In this document: positions 34,327 through 43,483 of the stretch, in pieces
Layout of the letters: every line of letters starts with the position of its first letter
Position numbering within the stretch: the stretch's first letter is position 1
DNA from: Rhizobium sp. CF080
Lineage (GTDB): Bacteria > Pseudomonadota > Alphaproteobacteria > Rhizobiales > Rhizobiaceae
Direction: 5' to 3'
Assembly: GCF_000282095.2 (NCBI RefSeq)
Contig: NZ_AKKC02000004.1
Span: 1,674,001-1,738,000, forward strand
DNA: 64,000 nucleotides
The notes under the pieces: model-generated
Told to the model about the DNA's origin: nothing
Databases searched by the model: none
The model's input: only the letters and a program-made list of their open reading frames with translations
Translations under genes and position numbers: made by a program

Positions 34327-35430
34327 TTATCCGCGCAGGCCGGCCTTCTTTAAGAGCGGTACGACTTTTTCGACAAAAACCGGGACGTCGGTCAGGTAGT
34401 TCAGGAAGCCGATGCCGGCGCCAGCAAAACCTGCCTGTTGCAGCTCGATCAGTTGGTCGGCGATGTCCTGCGGCGTGCCGATCAACGGGAAATTGGTATT
34501 GCCACCGGCAATGCGGGAGCGCAGCTTGTAGAGCGCCTCCGGCAGCATCGCCTTGGTCTGACGTCCCTGCAGCCAGTAATCAACGCCGACATTGTCGGCA
34601 TTTTCTTCCGCATAGTAACGATGGAATGCCTCGGCCTCGGCGCGTGTCTCTCGGCAGACGACGTAGCAGACGGCAATCGGCTTCAAGGGTTCTGTCCGGC
34701 CGGTCGCTTCTGCCTGACTGGCGAGCGCTGCAAGTTCTTTGCGGCCAGCTTCGACATCTTCCATGACGGTCAGGAGGTAATCGGACGTCTCGATTGCGAA
34801 GTTGCGGCCGGCGGGCGAATAGGCGGCAGAGATGACCAGCGGCCAGGGACGCTGGATGCTACCTGGCTGCGAAAAGGCGTGCTTGATTCCGTGGAAATGC
34901 TTGCCTTCGTAATCGAACGGCGCGTCGGTGCCAGAGGTCAGCCGCGACCAGATCTCGAACCATTCGCGGCCATGCGCATAACGCTCGTCGTGCGGAAGCT
35001 GTTCGATGCCGAACATGTCGAAATCGTCCTGGTTCCAGCCGCAGACGATATTGAGGCCCGCCCGGCCCTGCGAAGCCTGGTCGACCGTCATGATCATCTT
35101 GGCAGCGATCGCCGGATGGATGATGGAAGTATGGACGGTCGCGAAAACTCCGATACGTTTTGTGAGGCCCGTCAACGCCGCCGCGTGGGTGATCGTCTCG
35201 AAGGAATGCGTTCGCTGCGGGATCTCGCCCGGCATTCCCTTCCAGCGGGCATAAGGCAGCAGGAAGTCGAGGCCCGCCTCATCCGCATAGGTCGCCATGG
35301 CTGCAATGTCGTTCCAGCGACCGGGCCAGCGCTCGGCCACCTTTGTCATCGTCACGCCGCCGTCGTGAAGGTACCCAAACAGGCCAAGCTTGAAGGCTGG
35401 GCCATCGTCCATGAAGATTGTCTTCTGCAT
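34327..35430 (-). CDS. LLM-class flavin-dependent monooxygenase, RutA-like (second copy)
   Basis: This 367-residue luciferase-like protein resembles RutA: KLGLFGYLHDGGVTMTK, LDFLLPYARWKGMPGE, ASQGRAGLNIVCGWNQDDFD at the flavin site and WPLVISAAYSPAGRNFAIE. It shares the segment YARWKG and the flavin-site pattern with the first RutA-like protein, so the two are paralogues of different substrate. It follows a deacetylase gene by about 130 bp, which contain a perfect 10-bp inverted repeat. Reduced flavin could come from the reductases at 44393 or elsewhere. Confidence 0.85.
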   Translation of the reverse strand: MQKTIFMDDGPAFKLGLFGYLHDGGVTMTKVAERWPGRWNDIAAMATYADEAGLDFLLPYARWKGMPGEIPQRTHSFETITHAAALTGLTKRIGVFATVHTSIIHPAIAAKMIMTVDQASQGRAGLNIVCGWNQDDFDMFGIEQLPHDERYAHGREWFEIWSRLTSGTDAPFDYEGKHFHGIKHAFSQPGSIQRPWPLVISAAYSPAGRNFAIETSDYLLTVMEDVEAGRKELAALASQAEATGRTEPLKPIAVCYVVCRETRAEAEAFHRYYAEENADNVGVDYWLQGRQTKAMLPEALYKLRSRIAGGNTNFPLIGTPQDIADQLIELQQAGFAGAGIGFLNYLTDVPVFVEKVVPLLKKAGLRG

Positions 35431-35450
35431 GCCAACTCCGGTTCAGATAA

Positions 35451-35487
35451 AGTGGTTTCCCGATTAAGCCATTGTAAGGAAACCACT
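35451..35487. promoter_or_regulatory. Perfect 10-bp inverted repeat before the second LLM gene
   Basis: AGTGGTTTCC (35451-35460) is repeated in reverse as GGAAACCACT (35478-35487) with a 17-base gap, ending about 20 bp before the LLM start. It could be an operator, an attenuating hairpin or both. No T-run supports a terminator. Confidence 0.5.
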
Positions 35488-35561
35488 ATTCATTGAAACG
35501 GCGAACCGACCGCGACTTTCCGATCAGCGAACGACTTGTTGATCGGCCGCGAACTGAAAGT

Positions 35562-36410
35562 TTAGAGCGACAGGCCTTCGAGCTGGCCGGCCCAGCGGGC
35601 AAGATCGCCCTTGCGAACGAAGGCGACGCTCTCGTGCTGGCGCGCATAGGCGATGCACCGGCGGATGGTCGGGATGAGCGTCGGCCGGCCGCCCATATGG
35701 GCATGCAGCACGATCTCGACCCATTTTGGGGAGCCCTTGATACCTTCCTGGTAGAGTTCGTCGAACGTATCCTTGAAACTTTCGAGGATGACGCTCGGCG
35801 GATTGTGGGATTTCGCCCACATGATAAGGTCGTTCTGCGGCATGTTCACCCGCGGCAGGATCATCATCGGGCCATGCTTGGTTGTGGTGCTGTAGGGCAG
35901 GTCGTCATTGGCCTGGTCGCCGTTCCAGATGTAGCCTTCGCCGGCCAGCAGATCGAGCGTGTTCTCCGATCCGGCCGAACCTGGACTCGTCCAGCCATAG
36001 GGTCGGGTGCCCGCCGCCTCGGTAATCGCCGCCGTCACTCGGCGGATCTCATCGAGTTCCTTGGCGGGATCACCGTCCTCGTTGAGGATGTCGTTTTCCC
36101 AGCCATGCGCCACGACCTCGTGGCCGGCATCGGCTGTCGCCCTGACCGCTTGCGGATAGAGTTCGGCGGCCTTGCCGTTGATCGACATGGAAGCCTTGAG
36201 GTCGAGTTCATCCAATAGGTCGAGGATGCGCCAGACGCCGGCGCGTGCTCCGTATTCCGCATAGGAGAGCGAAAAATGATCGACCTTGCCGAGCCGGGAT
36301 TCCAGCGTCAATTGGCTTTTGTTGCGGAAGGCTTCGAGCGCCAGGTTCACTGAAACCGCGATCCGGGCGTTGTCGGGCAGATGCCAGTTCTTTCTGTCGG
36401 GACCACGCAT
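35562..36410 (-). CDS. Polysaccharide deacetylase-fold amidohydrolase, PuuE-like (second copy)
   Basis: This 282-residue protein has the same PuuE-type NodB-fold as the protein at 32143: VSVNLALEAFRNKSQ, HEVVAHGWENDI, GWTSPGSAGSENTL and VLHAHMGGRPTLI. The two are clear paralogues but differ in the first active-site strand (VNLALEAF against TIGVPFEAF). It would hydrolyse an amide, imide or formyl group. It lies between the M20 hydrolase and LLM genes on the minus strand. Confidence 0.83.
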   Translation of the reverse strand: MRGPDRKNWHLPDNARIAVSVNLALEAFRNKSQLTLESRLGKVDHFSLSYAEYGARAGVWRILDLLDELDLKASMSINGKAAELYPQAVRATADAGHEVVAHGWENDILNEDGDPAKELDEIRRVTAAITEAAGTRPYGWTSPGSAGSENTLDLLAGEGYIWNGDQANDDLPYSTTTKHGPMMILPRVNMPQNDLIMWAKSHNPPSVILESFKDTFDELYQEGIKGSPKWVEIVLHAHMGGRPTLIPTIRRCIAYARQHESVAFVRKGDLARWAGQLEGLSL

Positions 36411-36437
36411 GGCCTTGTCTCCCGTCGTTATTGAATA

Positions 36438-37901
36438 TCAGGTGAAAACCGGCAATTGCGCCGGGTAGAAGGCTTCCATGGCCGGCCGGTAACGGTCCAT
36501 CAGCTCGGCATTGAGCGAGCGCGGCGGCGGCTGGTCGAGTGGAATCAGCGGGCGATAGACCGTGTCACCGATCTCGGCCCGGAAAGACGTTTGCGCTTCT
36601 TCGACCAATGTCGGATCGGTCAGGTAGTCGATCACTGTGCCGGCCAGGACCTTGGCGCCCGCGATGCCACCTTTATGGGCGATCGAGGTCGTGAGTGCCG
36701 CTCCCGCGGACCAGTGGTGGAACGGGATATGCGGGATATTGGCCGGAAACCAGAGCCGGCCCATCGGTACTTTCCAGGAGACGTCGCCGCAATCGTTCGA
36801 AGCGGAAATTTGCCGGGCCGGGCCGGCAAAAGGAGTGATGGCGGGACGCAGGCCGATCTGTGATTTCTCGGCCGCCTTCTGCAGGCGACGGGCGAAATCC
36901 TGTTCGTCGGCCGTCCATTCCGGCATGCCGACCGCCTCGATATTGCGCTGGATGACTTCCGCGACCTTGGGCGTCAGCAGGACAGGCCAGACGGCGGCGC
37001 GGATCGCGGTCTCGACCCTGCAGCCCGTCATCATCGCCGCGCCCTCGGCGATTTCCTTCGCCCGCTGGAACAGCAGATCGACGCTCTCAGTCGTCGGGCC
37101 GCGAAAATACCACCAGACGGAAGCACGGGCCGGGATGATGTTCGGCTGCTCGCCGCCATGGGTCATGACCCGGTGCATGGTGAGCCCCGGCATCATGTGC
37201 TCGCGAAGCTGGGCCATGCCGTTGTCCATCAGGATCACCGCGTCGAGCGCATCCCGCCCATCCCAGGGTGCTACCGCCGCATGGGCGGCGCGGCCTGAAA
37301 AGACGAAGTCGACGGAAATGGCAGCCGCCTGAATGAGGCCGAAATCGGAACGGAATTCGTCGAGGATATGAGGATGCAGCGCCACGTCGACATCGTCGAA
37401 TAGACCGTCGCGGACGTAATAGGGCCGGCTGATCAACTGCTCCTCGGCCGGCGCGCCGACGATGCGGATTTCACCCGGCAGGCGATATTCATCCATCGCG
37501 TGCCTGATCGCGAGAGCGGCGGTGATCATGCAGGCGGCGTTGACATTGTGGCCCTCGCAATGGCCCGGCGCGCCCGCGACGATTTCGCGCTGCTCGTCGA
37601 TGCCGGGCTGCTGCGAGTTTGTGGGGTTGGCGTCGTATTCGGTATGGATGGCGATCAACGGCCTGCCGCTGCCATAGCGGGCGACGAAGCCAGTCTCGAA
37701 ACCGGAAGGGTTTCGGTCGACCGAAAAACCTTCCTTTTCGAGAAGGTCACACATCAGGGCCGCCGAGCGGTGTTCCTGCATTCCAAGCTCGCCGAAATAG
37801 AACAGGGCGTCGTTCAGCCGCGCAAACGCCTCGTCATTGCGATCGATGAAGTTATGGGTATGGCGCTTTGCCGGGGCCGTCTTCTTGGCGGGCGGTGTCA
37901 T
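36438..37901 (-). CDS. M20-family amidohydrolase (AbgB-like)
   Basis: This 487-residue M20 hydrolase has metal-site landmarks: IHTEYDANP (His and Asp), GHCEGHNVN where relatives have GHACGHN, the PAEE acid pair at about residue 170, and LHPHIL. A large lid domain follows. AbgB-type members hydrolyse N-acyl or p-aminobenzoyl-amino acid amide bonds. The cysteine usual in GHACGHN is replaced by Glu here, which might change metal binding. It lies in the transporter operon between the PanE-like and deacetylase genes. The substrate is unknown. Confidence 0.85.
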   Translation of the reverse strand: MTPPAKKTAPAKRHTHNFIDRNDEAFARLNDALFYFGELGMQEHRSAALMCDLLEKEGFSVDRNPSGFETGFVARYGSGRPLIAIHTEYDANPTNSQQPGIDEQREIVAGAPGHCEGHNVNAACMITAALAIRHAMDEYRLPGEIRIVGAPAEEQLISRPYYVRDGLFDDVDVALHPHILDEFRSDFGLIQAAAISVDFVFSGRAAHAAVAPWDGRDALDAVILMDNGMAQLREHMMPGLTMHRVMTHGGEQPNIIPARASVWWYFRGPTTESVDLLFQRAKEIAEGAAMMTGCRVETAIRAAVWPVLLTPKVAEVIQRNIEAVGMPEWTADEQDFARRLQKAAEKSQIGLRPAITPFAGPARQISASNDCGDVSWKVPMGRLWFPANIPHIPFHHWSAGAALTTSIAHKGGIAGAKVLAGTVIDYLTDPTLVEEAQTSFRAEIGDTVYRPLIPLDQPPPRSLNAELMDRYRPAMEAFYPAQLPVFT

Positions 37902-37914
37902 GGCTTTCCTCGCA

Positions 37915-38976
37915 TCACAAAGCCGCTCCCGAACTTGCTCCCGGAGCCGGCGCGCGCTCCGGCCAGCCTTCGAGAAGCTCGGGGATCAGCGCGTCGGACT
38001 GGGCGATCTGGTGGGTTTCGACGCTCCTGATCATCGCCAGAAGCCGCGTCAGCGCCGGCACGCGGATGCGGTTGCGGGCGGCGATCTGCAGAACCGGGCC
38101 GATCTGCGTTTCGACCTCGGTCTGGCGCTTGTGGATCGCCATGTCCCGCCAGATGCCGGAATGGGTCTTGGGGCTGTCGACCAGCAGCGCCGCCATCGCC
38201 TGCATGCTGCGCCGCGCGGCCTCCCGGGAGGCACCAGCCGCAAAGGCGGCCGGTTCGAGCCCATCAAAGGCACGCGGCGTCGCACCTTCTGAGACGGCGA
38301 CCGCCACCATTTCGCCGGCGAGTTCGCGCCACACCGGTTGCAGAGGTTCGGAGGCGAAGAGTTCCGTAAGCTTCGACGTACCCAAGGCGGTTCCATAGAG
38401 CAGCGCAATGAAGGTGAGTTTCCCCCAGAGGTAACCCCAGATATCGTCGGTGACCTCGACATTCGGCTCGAAATCCTTCAGCAGCCGTCCGAGTGCGGTG
38501 GCGCGATCGCTGATGCGGCCGTCCAGTTCGCCGACGCAAAACTTGGCGCGCTGGCCGAACCGCACCACTCCCGGCCCGAGCTGGTCGCCCATGAAGCCAA
38601 CAAGCGCGCCCATGGTCCGCGAGCGACCGACCAAGCCTTCGATCACCACTTCGCAGAGGCCGTTCTGCAGCGAGAGGACGTAACCGTCCGGTGCCAGCCG
38701 GGGCATCAGTTGCCGGCAGGCGGCGTCGGTATGTTGCGCCTTCACCGCAAGCGCGACGATCGGCCATTCGCCTTCGACCGCATCCGGTAGGAAGGCCGGC
38801 GCGCGGGTGGTGAACTGCGAGACGGGGCCTTCGATGCGAAGGCCATCCCTTTTGATCGCCTCTACATGGACCGGCGAACTGTCGACGAAAGCGACCTCGT
38901 GTCCGGCGCGCGACAGGTAAGCGCCGACCGTCCCGCCGATCGCACCGGCGCCCCAGACCAGGATTTTTTGAGACAT
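37915..38976 (-). CDS. Ketopantoate reductase (PanE/ApbA) family protein
   Basis: This 353-residue protein has an N-terminal nucleotide-binding motif WGAGAIGGTVG, the SLQNGL loop and a C-terminal domain with WGKLTFIALL and HKRQTEVETQIG, where the catalytic Lys and Glu of the family are found. It reduces or oxidises a 2-keto or 2-hydroxy acid with NADP(H). The presence in a catabolic operon, rather than with coenzyme A genes, argues for a non-pantothenate substrate. It starts 3 bp beyond the permease stop on the upstream side. Confidence 0.82.
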   Translation of the reverse strand: MSQKILVWGAGAIGGTVGAYLSRAGHEVAFVDSSPVHVEAIKRDGLRIEGPVSQFTTRAPAFLPDAVEGEWPIVALAVKAQHTDAACRQLMPRLAPDGYVLSLQNGLCEVVIEGLVGRSRTMGALVGFMGDQLGPGVVRFGQRAKFCVGELDGRISDRATALGRLLKDFEPNVEVTDDIWGYLWGKLTFIALLYGTALGTSKLTELFASEPLQPVWRELAGEMVAVAVSEGATPRAFDGLEPAAFAAGASREAARRSMQAMAALLVDSPKTHSGIWRDMAIHKRQTEVETQIGPVLQIAARNRIRVPALTRLLAMIRSVETHQIAQSDALIPELLEGWPERAPAPGASSGAAL

Positions 38977-38979
38977 GAC

Positions 38980-39801
38980 CTATCCCTTCGACAGAAAGCT
39001 GAGGCGCCGCATCGGCGGCCTTGGCTTGCTGCCGGTTCGATCCACCAAGTTCGCGATGCGATCGATGATCAGGCGCTCGCCGATCATCACGAAAACGACG
39101 ATCCAAATGCAGAGTGCCAGAATGCGGTCGACCGCGCCGATATCCTGAGAGAGCTGCATCATATAGCCAATGCCTGATTGCGCCCCAAAAAGCTCGGCGA
39201 CCAGGCTGATCTTCCAGCAGACGCCATAGGCGATTCGCACCGAGGCGATGATGAAGGGGCAGATGAGCGGCAGCTCGACCCGCCAGAATACGGTCCACCG
39301 GTTACGGGTGAACGACCGCGCCATCTCCACCTCTTCGGTGCCGATCGCCTTGGCGCCTTCCGCGACGTTGACGAGCGCAAACGGCAGAATGATCAGCACC
39401 TGCACGAACAGCACGGCCTGCGACGTGACCCCGAACCAGATGGTGCCGAGGATCGCCCAGGCAATGCCCGGAAATGAACTGAAGAAGGGCACGAGGATGT
39501 TGTCGACAATACCCCCCGTCCAGCGGATATAGCGTGGCAGGATGCCGAGCAGAGTTCCAACAAAGGTCGCGATGCACACCGCGCCAATGATGCGCATGGC
39601 GGTCGTGCCGGCATTGACCCAGAACTCGCTGCTCGCGCCCAAGCCGAAGAATGCCTGGGCGATGCGGCCGATCCCGGGGAACACGTCCTGCGGCATGGAG
39701 CGGGCGGTCAGCCACCAGACGATGACCACCGCGACGACTAGGAAATCGGCAACCGCGCGTTCGCTGGAATAGAAGCCCTTCGATGACCGTTGCTCAGACA
39801 T
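38980..39801 (-). CDS. Nitrate/taurine-type ABC permease (SsuC-like, second)
   Basis: This 273-residue permease has about six membrane spans and an EAA-type loop (EEVEMARSFTRN...LPLICPF). The ATG at 39801 overlaps the end of the upstream permease by 8 bp (ATGTCTGA); a start at 39816 would lie deeper in that gene. It forms a heteromeric channel with the upstream permease, the binding protein at 40706 and the ATPase at 41746. Confidence 0.86.
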   Translation of the reverse strand: MSEQRSSKGFYSSERAVADFLVVAVVIVWWLTARSMPQDVFPGIGRIAQAFFGLGASSEFWVNAGTTAMRIIGAVCIATFVGTLLGILPRYIRWTGGIVDNILVPFFSSFPGIAWAILGTIWFGVTSQAVLFVQVLIILPFALVNVAEGAKAIGTEEVEMARSFTRNRWTVFWRVELPLICPFIIASVRIAYGVCWKISLVAELFGAQSGIGYMMQLSQDIGAVDRILALCIWIVVFVMIGERLIIDRIANLVDRTGSKPRPPMRRLSFLSKG

Positions 39802-40630
39802 TGTAGACCTTTCCAATACGGGATTGCAGCCGCGCGAAGATCAGGCGATCAGTGACGAAGACGGCAATCAGGATCAGCACCACGACGGAGAAAATCATAT
39901 CCGTCCAGTAACGCTGGCGGGCGACGCTGACCACGGCGCCGAGACCCGGCGCACCGCTCAGGAGCTCCACGACAAGCACGATCTGCCACGAGACGCCGAA
40001 GCAGAGCCTCAGCGTCGCGAACATATAGGGAAACATCAGCGGCAGCATGACCCACCAGATGCGCCGGCGCCGATTGCGGCTGAAGCTCAGCGCCATCTCC
40101 AGCGCCTCGCTGTTCATTTCCTTGAGGCCGGCGCCGAGATTGATGATGGCGAGCGGCAAAAGCGCGGCCGACGAAGCGAAGATCACCGCGGGCGAATTGA
40201 TACCGAGCCAGATCAGCGCCAGAAACGCCCAGCCGACGCCTGGAAATGCATTGAGGAACGGCGCCAGCCGCAGATAGACCGCGTTCCTGAACAGCGGCAC
40301 GAACTGCACGGTCAGTGCGACGAGGAGGCCGAGCATGAAGGCGATCGCCACCGAACATGCCACGTGAATGACCGTCATGCCTGCATAGGACAGAAAACCC
40401 GGCGTCGACCACATTGTGATGAACCGCGTCACCACCCGCTCGGGCGACGGGATCAGCACCGGCGGCATGAAGCCCGAGGTCACCTTCCAGATCGCCAGAA
40501 GCGTGGCCAGAAATAGGACGGCCGGCAGCGCGTCCATCAGGCTCTCACGGAAACGGAACCCCCGTCGACGCCTGACGTGTTCAGCGGCAATGATGTCCTT
40601 GCTGCCCGCTTCTTCTTCCATGATCGCCAT
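39794..40630 (-). CDS. Nitrate/taurine-type ABC permease (SsuC-like, first)
   Basis: This 278-residue permease of the SsuC/TauC type has an EAA-type loop (EALEMALSFSRN...LPLMFPY) and five or six membrane spans. It starts 76 bp after the binding-protein stop and overlaps the second permease by 8 bp. Two non-identical SsuC-like subunits in one importer is less common than a homodimer and is typical of a subset of pyrimidine/thiamine-precursor-type uptake systems. Confidence 0.86.
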   Translation of the reverse strand: MAIMEEEAGSKDIIAAEHVRRRRGFRFRESLMDALPAVLFLATLLAIWKVTSGFMPPVLIPSPERVVTRFITMWSTPGFLSYAGMTVIHVACSVAIAFMLGLLVALTVQFVPLFRNAVYLRLAPFLNAFPGVGWAFLALIWLGINSPAVIFASSAALLPLAIINLGAGLKEMNSEALEMALSFSRNRRRRIWWVMLPLMFPYMFATLRLCFGVSWQIVLVVELLSGAPGLGAVVSVARQRYWTDMIFSVVVLILIAVFVTDRLIFARLQSRIGKVYNV

Positions 40631-40705
40631 TGTACTTCCTGCGTTGTGTCGTCAAAAGGCAAAGTGCATGCGCCGGCCTCGGTGATGGACCGGCGCAGGG
40701 GCACC

Positions 40706-41698
40706 TCATTCCTTGATCGCATGCTCCCACATGAACGGCTTGACATCCGTCGGGGCCTTCTGGAGGACGCCGAGCGCCTCGCCGGACTTCCAGGCCTTGA
40801 CGAAAATCGCCTCGTCGGTGGGTCCAAGCGCATAGGGCATGGTCGCGTAGGAAGTGAACCAGCCCTTCAATTGATCCGGCGTCATGTCGTATTTCGGCGC
40901 GACGTCGGCGAACACTTCGTCCTGATGGGTCAGCATGTATTGAGCGGACTGGCGCAGCAGCTTGGCGGCGGCGAGATAGGCCTGCGGCCTCGCGGCCATC
41001 TTTTCCTTGTAGCCTATTTCGAGCACGGTCGGCATGGGGCCGCCATACATGTCGATCAGCTCCTTCGAGCCTTGCAGCACCGAGCGGTACTTGCCGGATT
41101 TGTCGACCTTGTAGGCAAGCACGTTGGAGAAGGCGACAGCATCGACACGGCCACCTTCAAGTGCTGCCTCGAACTGCGCGGCCGGGATTTCCACCCAGGT
41201 GAAATCGCCGCCGATCGCCGAGGCGTTCATGCCGTATTTCTCCGAAATGACCGCTCGGCGCGAGACGACGTCCTGGGCTTCGAGCGATGTGACGGCGATC
41301 TTCTTGCCCTTCAGGTCCTTGACGCTCTTGATCGGGCTGTCGTTCTTCACCCAGAGGTCAGTCGTGTGGTTGTCCGGACCCGGGATGTGGCGGATCATCG
41401 TGCCGATCACCAGGGGATCGATGCCGGCCTCGGCCATCTGCGGAATGGCGAGAACGCCGTTCGGGATGATGTCGTATTGCTTGGTCATCGAGGCTTGGAT
41501 CATCGCCGGGATCGGCATCAGGTTGACAGTGATTTCGACCGCCGGATCCTTGACCTTGCCGTTCATCACGGCCCAAAGAGCAGAGGCGTAACCCGGGTCG
41601 GAGATTGCCCCCACGGTAATCTTCTCGGCGGCAAAGGCGCCGGCTGTCGTATTCAATACTATCGCAGCACAAAGTGCCGCCCTCCTGAAAATCTGCAT
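40706..41698 (-). CDS. Periplasmic NMT1/TauA-like binding protein
   Basis: This 330-residue receptor has a Sec signal (RRAALCAAIVLNTTAGAFAAE, cleaved near AFA-A). The mature domain shows NMT1/TauA family features: GAISDPGYASALWAVMNGKV at the start and VTSLEAQDVVSRRAV at the hinge. The ligand is likely a small nitrogen- or sulphur-containing organic molecule. It lies 47 bp after the ATPase stop, in one transcript with the permeases. Confidence 0.87.
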   Translation of the reverse strand: MQIFRRAALCAAIVLNTTAGAFAAEKITVGAISDPGYASALWAVMNGKVKDPAVEITVNLMPIPAMIQASMTKQYDIIPNGVLAIPQMAEAGIDPLVIGTMIRHIPGPDNHTTDLWVKNDSPIKSVKDLKGKKIAVTSLEAQDVVSRRAVISEKYGMNASAIGGDFTWVEIPAAQFEAALEGGRVDAVAFSNVLAYKVDKSGKYRSVLQGSKELIDMYGGPMPTVLEIGYKEKMAARPQAYLAAAKLLRQSAQYMLTHQDEVFADVAPKYDMTPDQLKGWFTSYATMPYALGPTDEAIFVKAWKSGEALGVLQKAPTDVKPFMWEHAIKE

Positions 41699-41745
41699 TG
41701 GCTTCTCCTGTTCTGTTCCCGTTTATGTGGTTGGATCCACCCCAA

Positions 41746-42492
41746 TCAGTGGGCGTTCAAAAGAATCTGTAGCTCCGCGCGCACCGCCTTCAACTTGGAG
41801 GATCCGAGGTCGCGTGGACGGGCTGCGTCGAGCTCGATCACCGACTTGACGGTGGTCGGCTTGCTCGAAAGCACGACGATGCGGTCGGCAAGCTCAATCG
41901 CCTCCTCGATCTCGTGGGTGACGAAAACGATGGTCTTGCCGGTCTTTTTCCAGATCTCGACGAGTTCGGCGCGCATGTGGTGGCGCGTCTTGACGTCGAG
42001 TGCCGAGAAAGGCTCGTCCATGAGGATGATTTTCGGATCGACGGCGAGAGCGCGCGCGATCGACACACGCTGCCTTTCGCCGCCGGAGAGCATGCCGGGC
42101 ATCTTGTGCCCATCGCCGCCGAGGCCGACCAGCGCCAGGAGTTCACGCGCCTTACGATGCATGCTCGCGCGATCCACTGCGGAACCGAAGCGGAGCTGCT
42201 GGCCGAGGACGACGTTATCTTTCGCACTTCTCCAGGCGAGCAACCGCGGGCTCTGAAACACGAAGGCAATGTCCTGCCAGGCTTCGCTCGCCGGGCGGCC
42301 GCCAATGGCGACCTCGCCGGAGTCGACGGTAAGCAGGTCGGCGATCACCCGAAGCAACGTGGACTTGCCGCAGCCGCTGCGCCCGACGATGCAGAGAAAC
42401 TCGCCGTCCTTGATATCGAAGGAAAGCCGGTCGTAGATCGTCTCGCCACCAAAGGCGACACTGATTTCGTTGAGCCTGACAATAGCGTTCAA
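41746..42492 (-). CDS. ABC ATPase, SsuB/TauB type
   Basis: This 248-residue ATPase has Walker A GRSGCGKST, signature LSGGERQR, Walker B IILMDEPFSALD and the H-loop VTHEIEEA. It is of standard length with no regulatory extension. It is the first gene of the minus-strand importer operon that runs to 38980 and possibly to 34327. The promoter should lie in the 345-bp gap next to the MarR gene. Confidence 0.9.
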   Translation of the reverse strand: MNAIVRLNEISVAFGGETIYDRLSFDIKDGEFLCIVGRSGCGKSTLLRVIADLLTVDSGEVAIGGRPASEAWQDIAFVFQSPRLLAWRSAKDNVVLGQQLRFGSAVDRASMHRKARELLALVGLGGDGHKMPGMLSGGERQRVSIARALAVDPKIILMDEPFSALDVKTRHHMRAELVEIWKKTGKTIVFVTHEIEEAIELADRIVVLSSKPTTVKSVIELDAARPRDLGSSKLKAVRAELQILLNAH

Positions 42493-42837
42493 AACATGAC
42501 CTTTCCGAGTAAGGTTCGTCGCTCAAGCCGCCGCTGCGCTTGACGATCGTCTTGTGAGGAACGCTAAGTTTCACACGAAACGGTGTCATCCCCGAAAGAC
42601 ACCGCAAGCAATATTTTGTGCGCTTGGACGAAAGCCGCCCGGAACCATCCCAGCGGCTAAAACTTTGCTTGTCCGGCGCGGCATGACTTGTTGCTTGGAA
42701 GCGCAACGGGGCTGGCCTTTACCGCCGATTCTCGGGTTAGACTGCATTTTTCATGCGGGCGACTTGAGGCTTGACGACAATAAAGTTAGGGGCTGTATGA
42801 CTTTGATTGAGATCATCCCTCCCCGGAGAAGATTTTG
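42493..42837. other. Divergent control region between ABC ATPase and MarR genes
   Basis: These 345 bp hold no supported gene; open frames are shadows. This gap should contain promoters for the importer operon and the MarR gene. I see no strong inverted repeat that I can assign as a MarR operator. Confidence 0.5.
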
Positions 42838-43347
42838 ATGCACGACGAAAAGAATGATGACGAGAACGGCGCAAAAAGCCCAGCCGGCTCTCGAAAGGGA
42901 GGAAGCTCTTTGCACTCGACGCCGAACTATCTTTTCTGGTGCTTGCACAAGACTTCGATGTCGATCGTGACAGAAGAACTGGAAAGAGCCGGCACCGACC
43001 TGACACCGCTGCAATTTGCGGCGCTGACCACCATCCAGATCAACCCTGGAATCGACCAAGCGACGCTCGCCCACGAGATCGGCTACGATCGCGCCACAAT
43101 CGGCGGTGTGCTCGACCGTCTCGAAAAGAAGGGTCTGATGTCGCGGCAGGTGCATCCGCAGGACCGCCGGGCGCGTGCGCTGTTCATCGAAGAAGCCGGC
43201 GTGCGTCTCGTCGCTGAGCTGGAGGGCAAGGTGGCGCTCGCCCAAAAGAAGATCCTTTCGCCGCTCCCAGAGAAGGATCACGCGCAGTTCCTGACGATGG
43301 TCGCCCGCCTGATCCGCGACGACCTCCCACATGCCGGCGAATTCTGA
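42838..43347 (+). CDS. MarR-family transcriptional regulator
   Basis: This 169-residue winged-helix protein has LTPLQFAALTTIQINPGI, a recognition helix in YDRATIGGVLDRLEKKGL and a wing with SRQVHPQDRRARALFIEEAG. It probably represses the divergent importer operon, with a small aromatic or heterocyclic ligand as inducer. It begins at the ATG at 42838 after CGGAGA; the plus-strand unit continues about 135 bp later with an SDR gene. Confidence 0.9.
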   Translation: MHDEKNDDENGAKSPAGSRKGGSSLHSTPNYLFWCLHKTSMSIVTEELERAGTDLTPLQFAALTTIQINPGIDQATLAHEIGYDRATIGGVLDRLEKKGLMSRQVHPQDRRARALFIEEAGVRLVAELEGKVALAQKKILSPLPEKDHAQFLTMVARLIRDDLPHAGEF

Positions 43348-43483
43348 CCGCCAAGCTACTCAGTTTTCAACCGGGGTCTCAATAGTTTTCTGAGCGCGCT
43401 TTACGGCCTGTTCACTCTTGATCAGGCGCCATCCTGGTTTCATCTGGCGCCTGTTTTCAACGCAGGGCTCGGAAAGGTCATCG

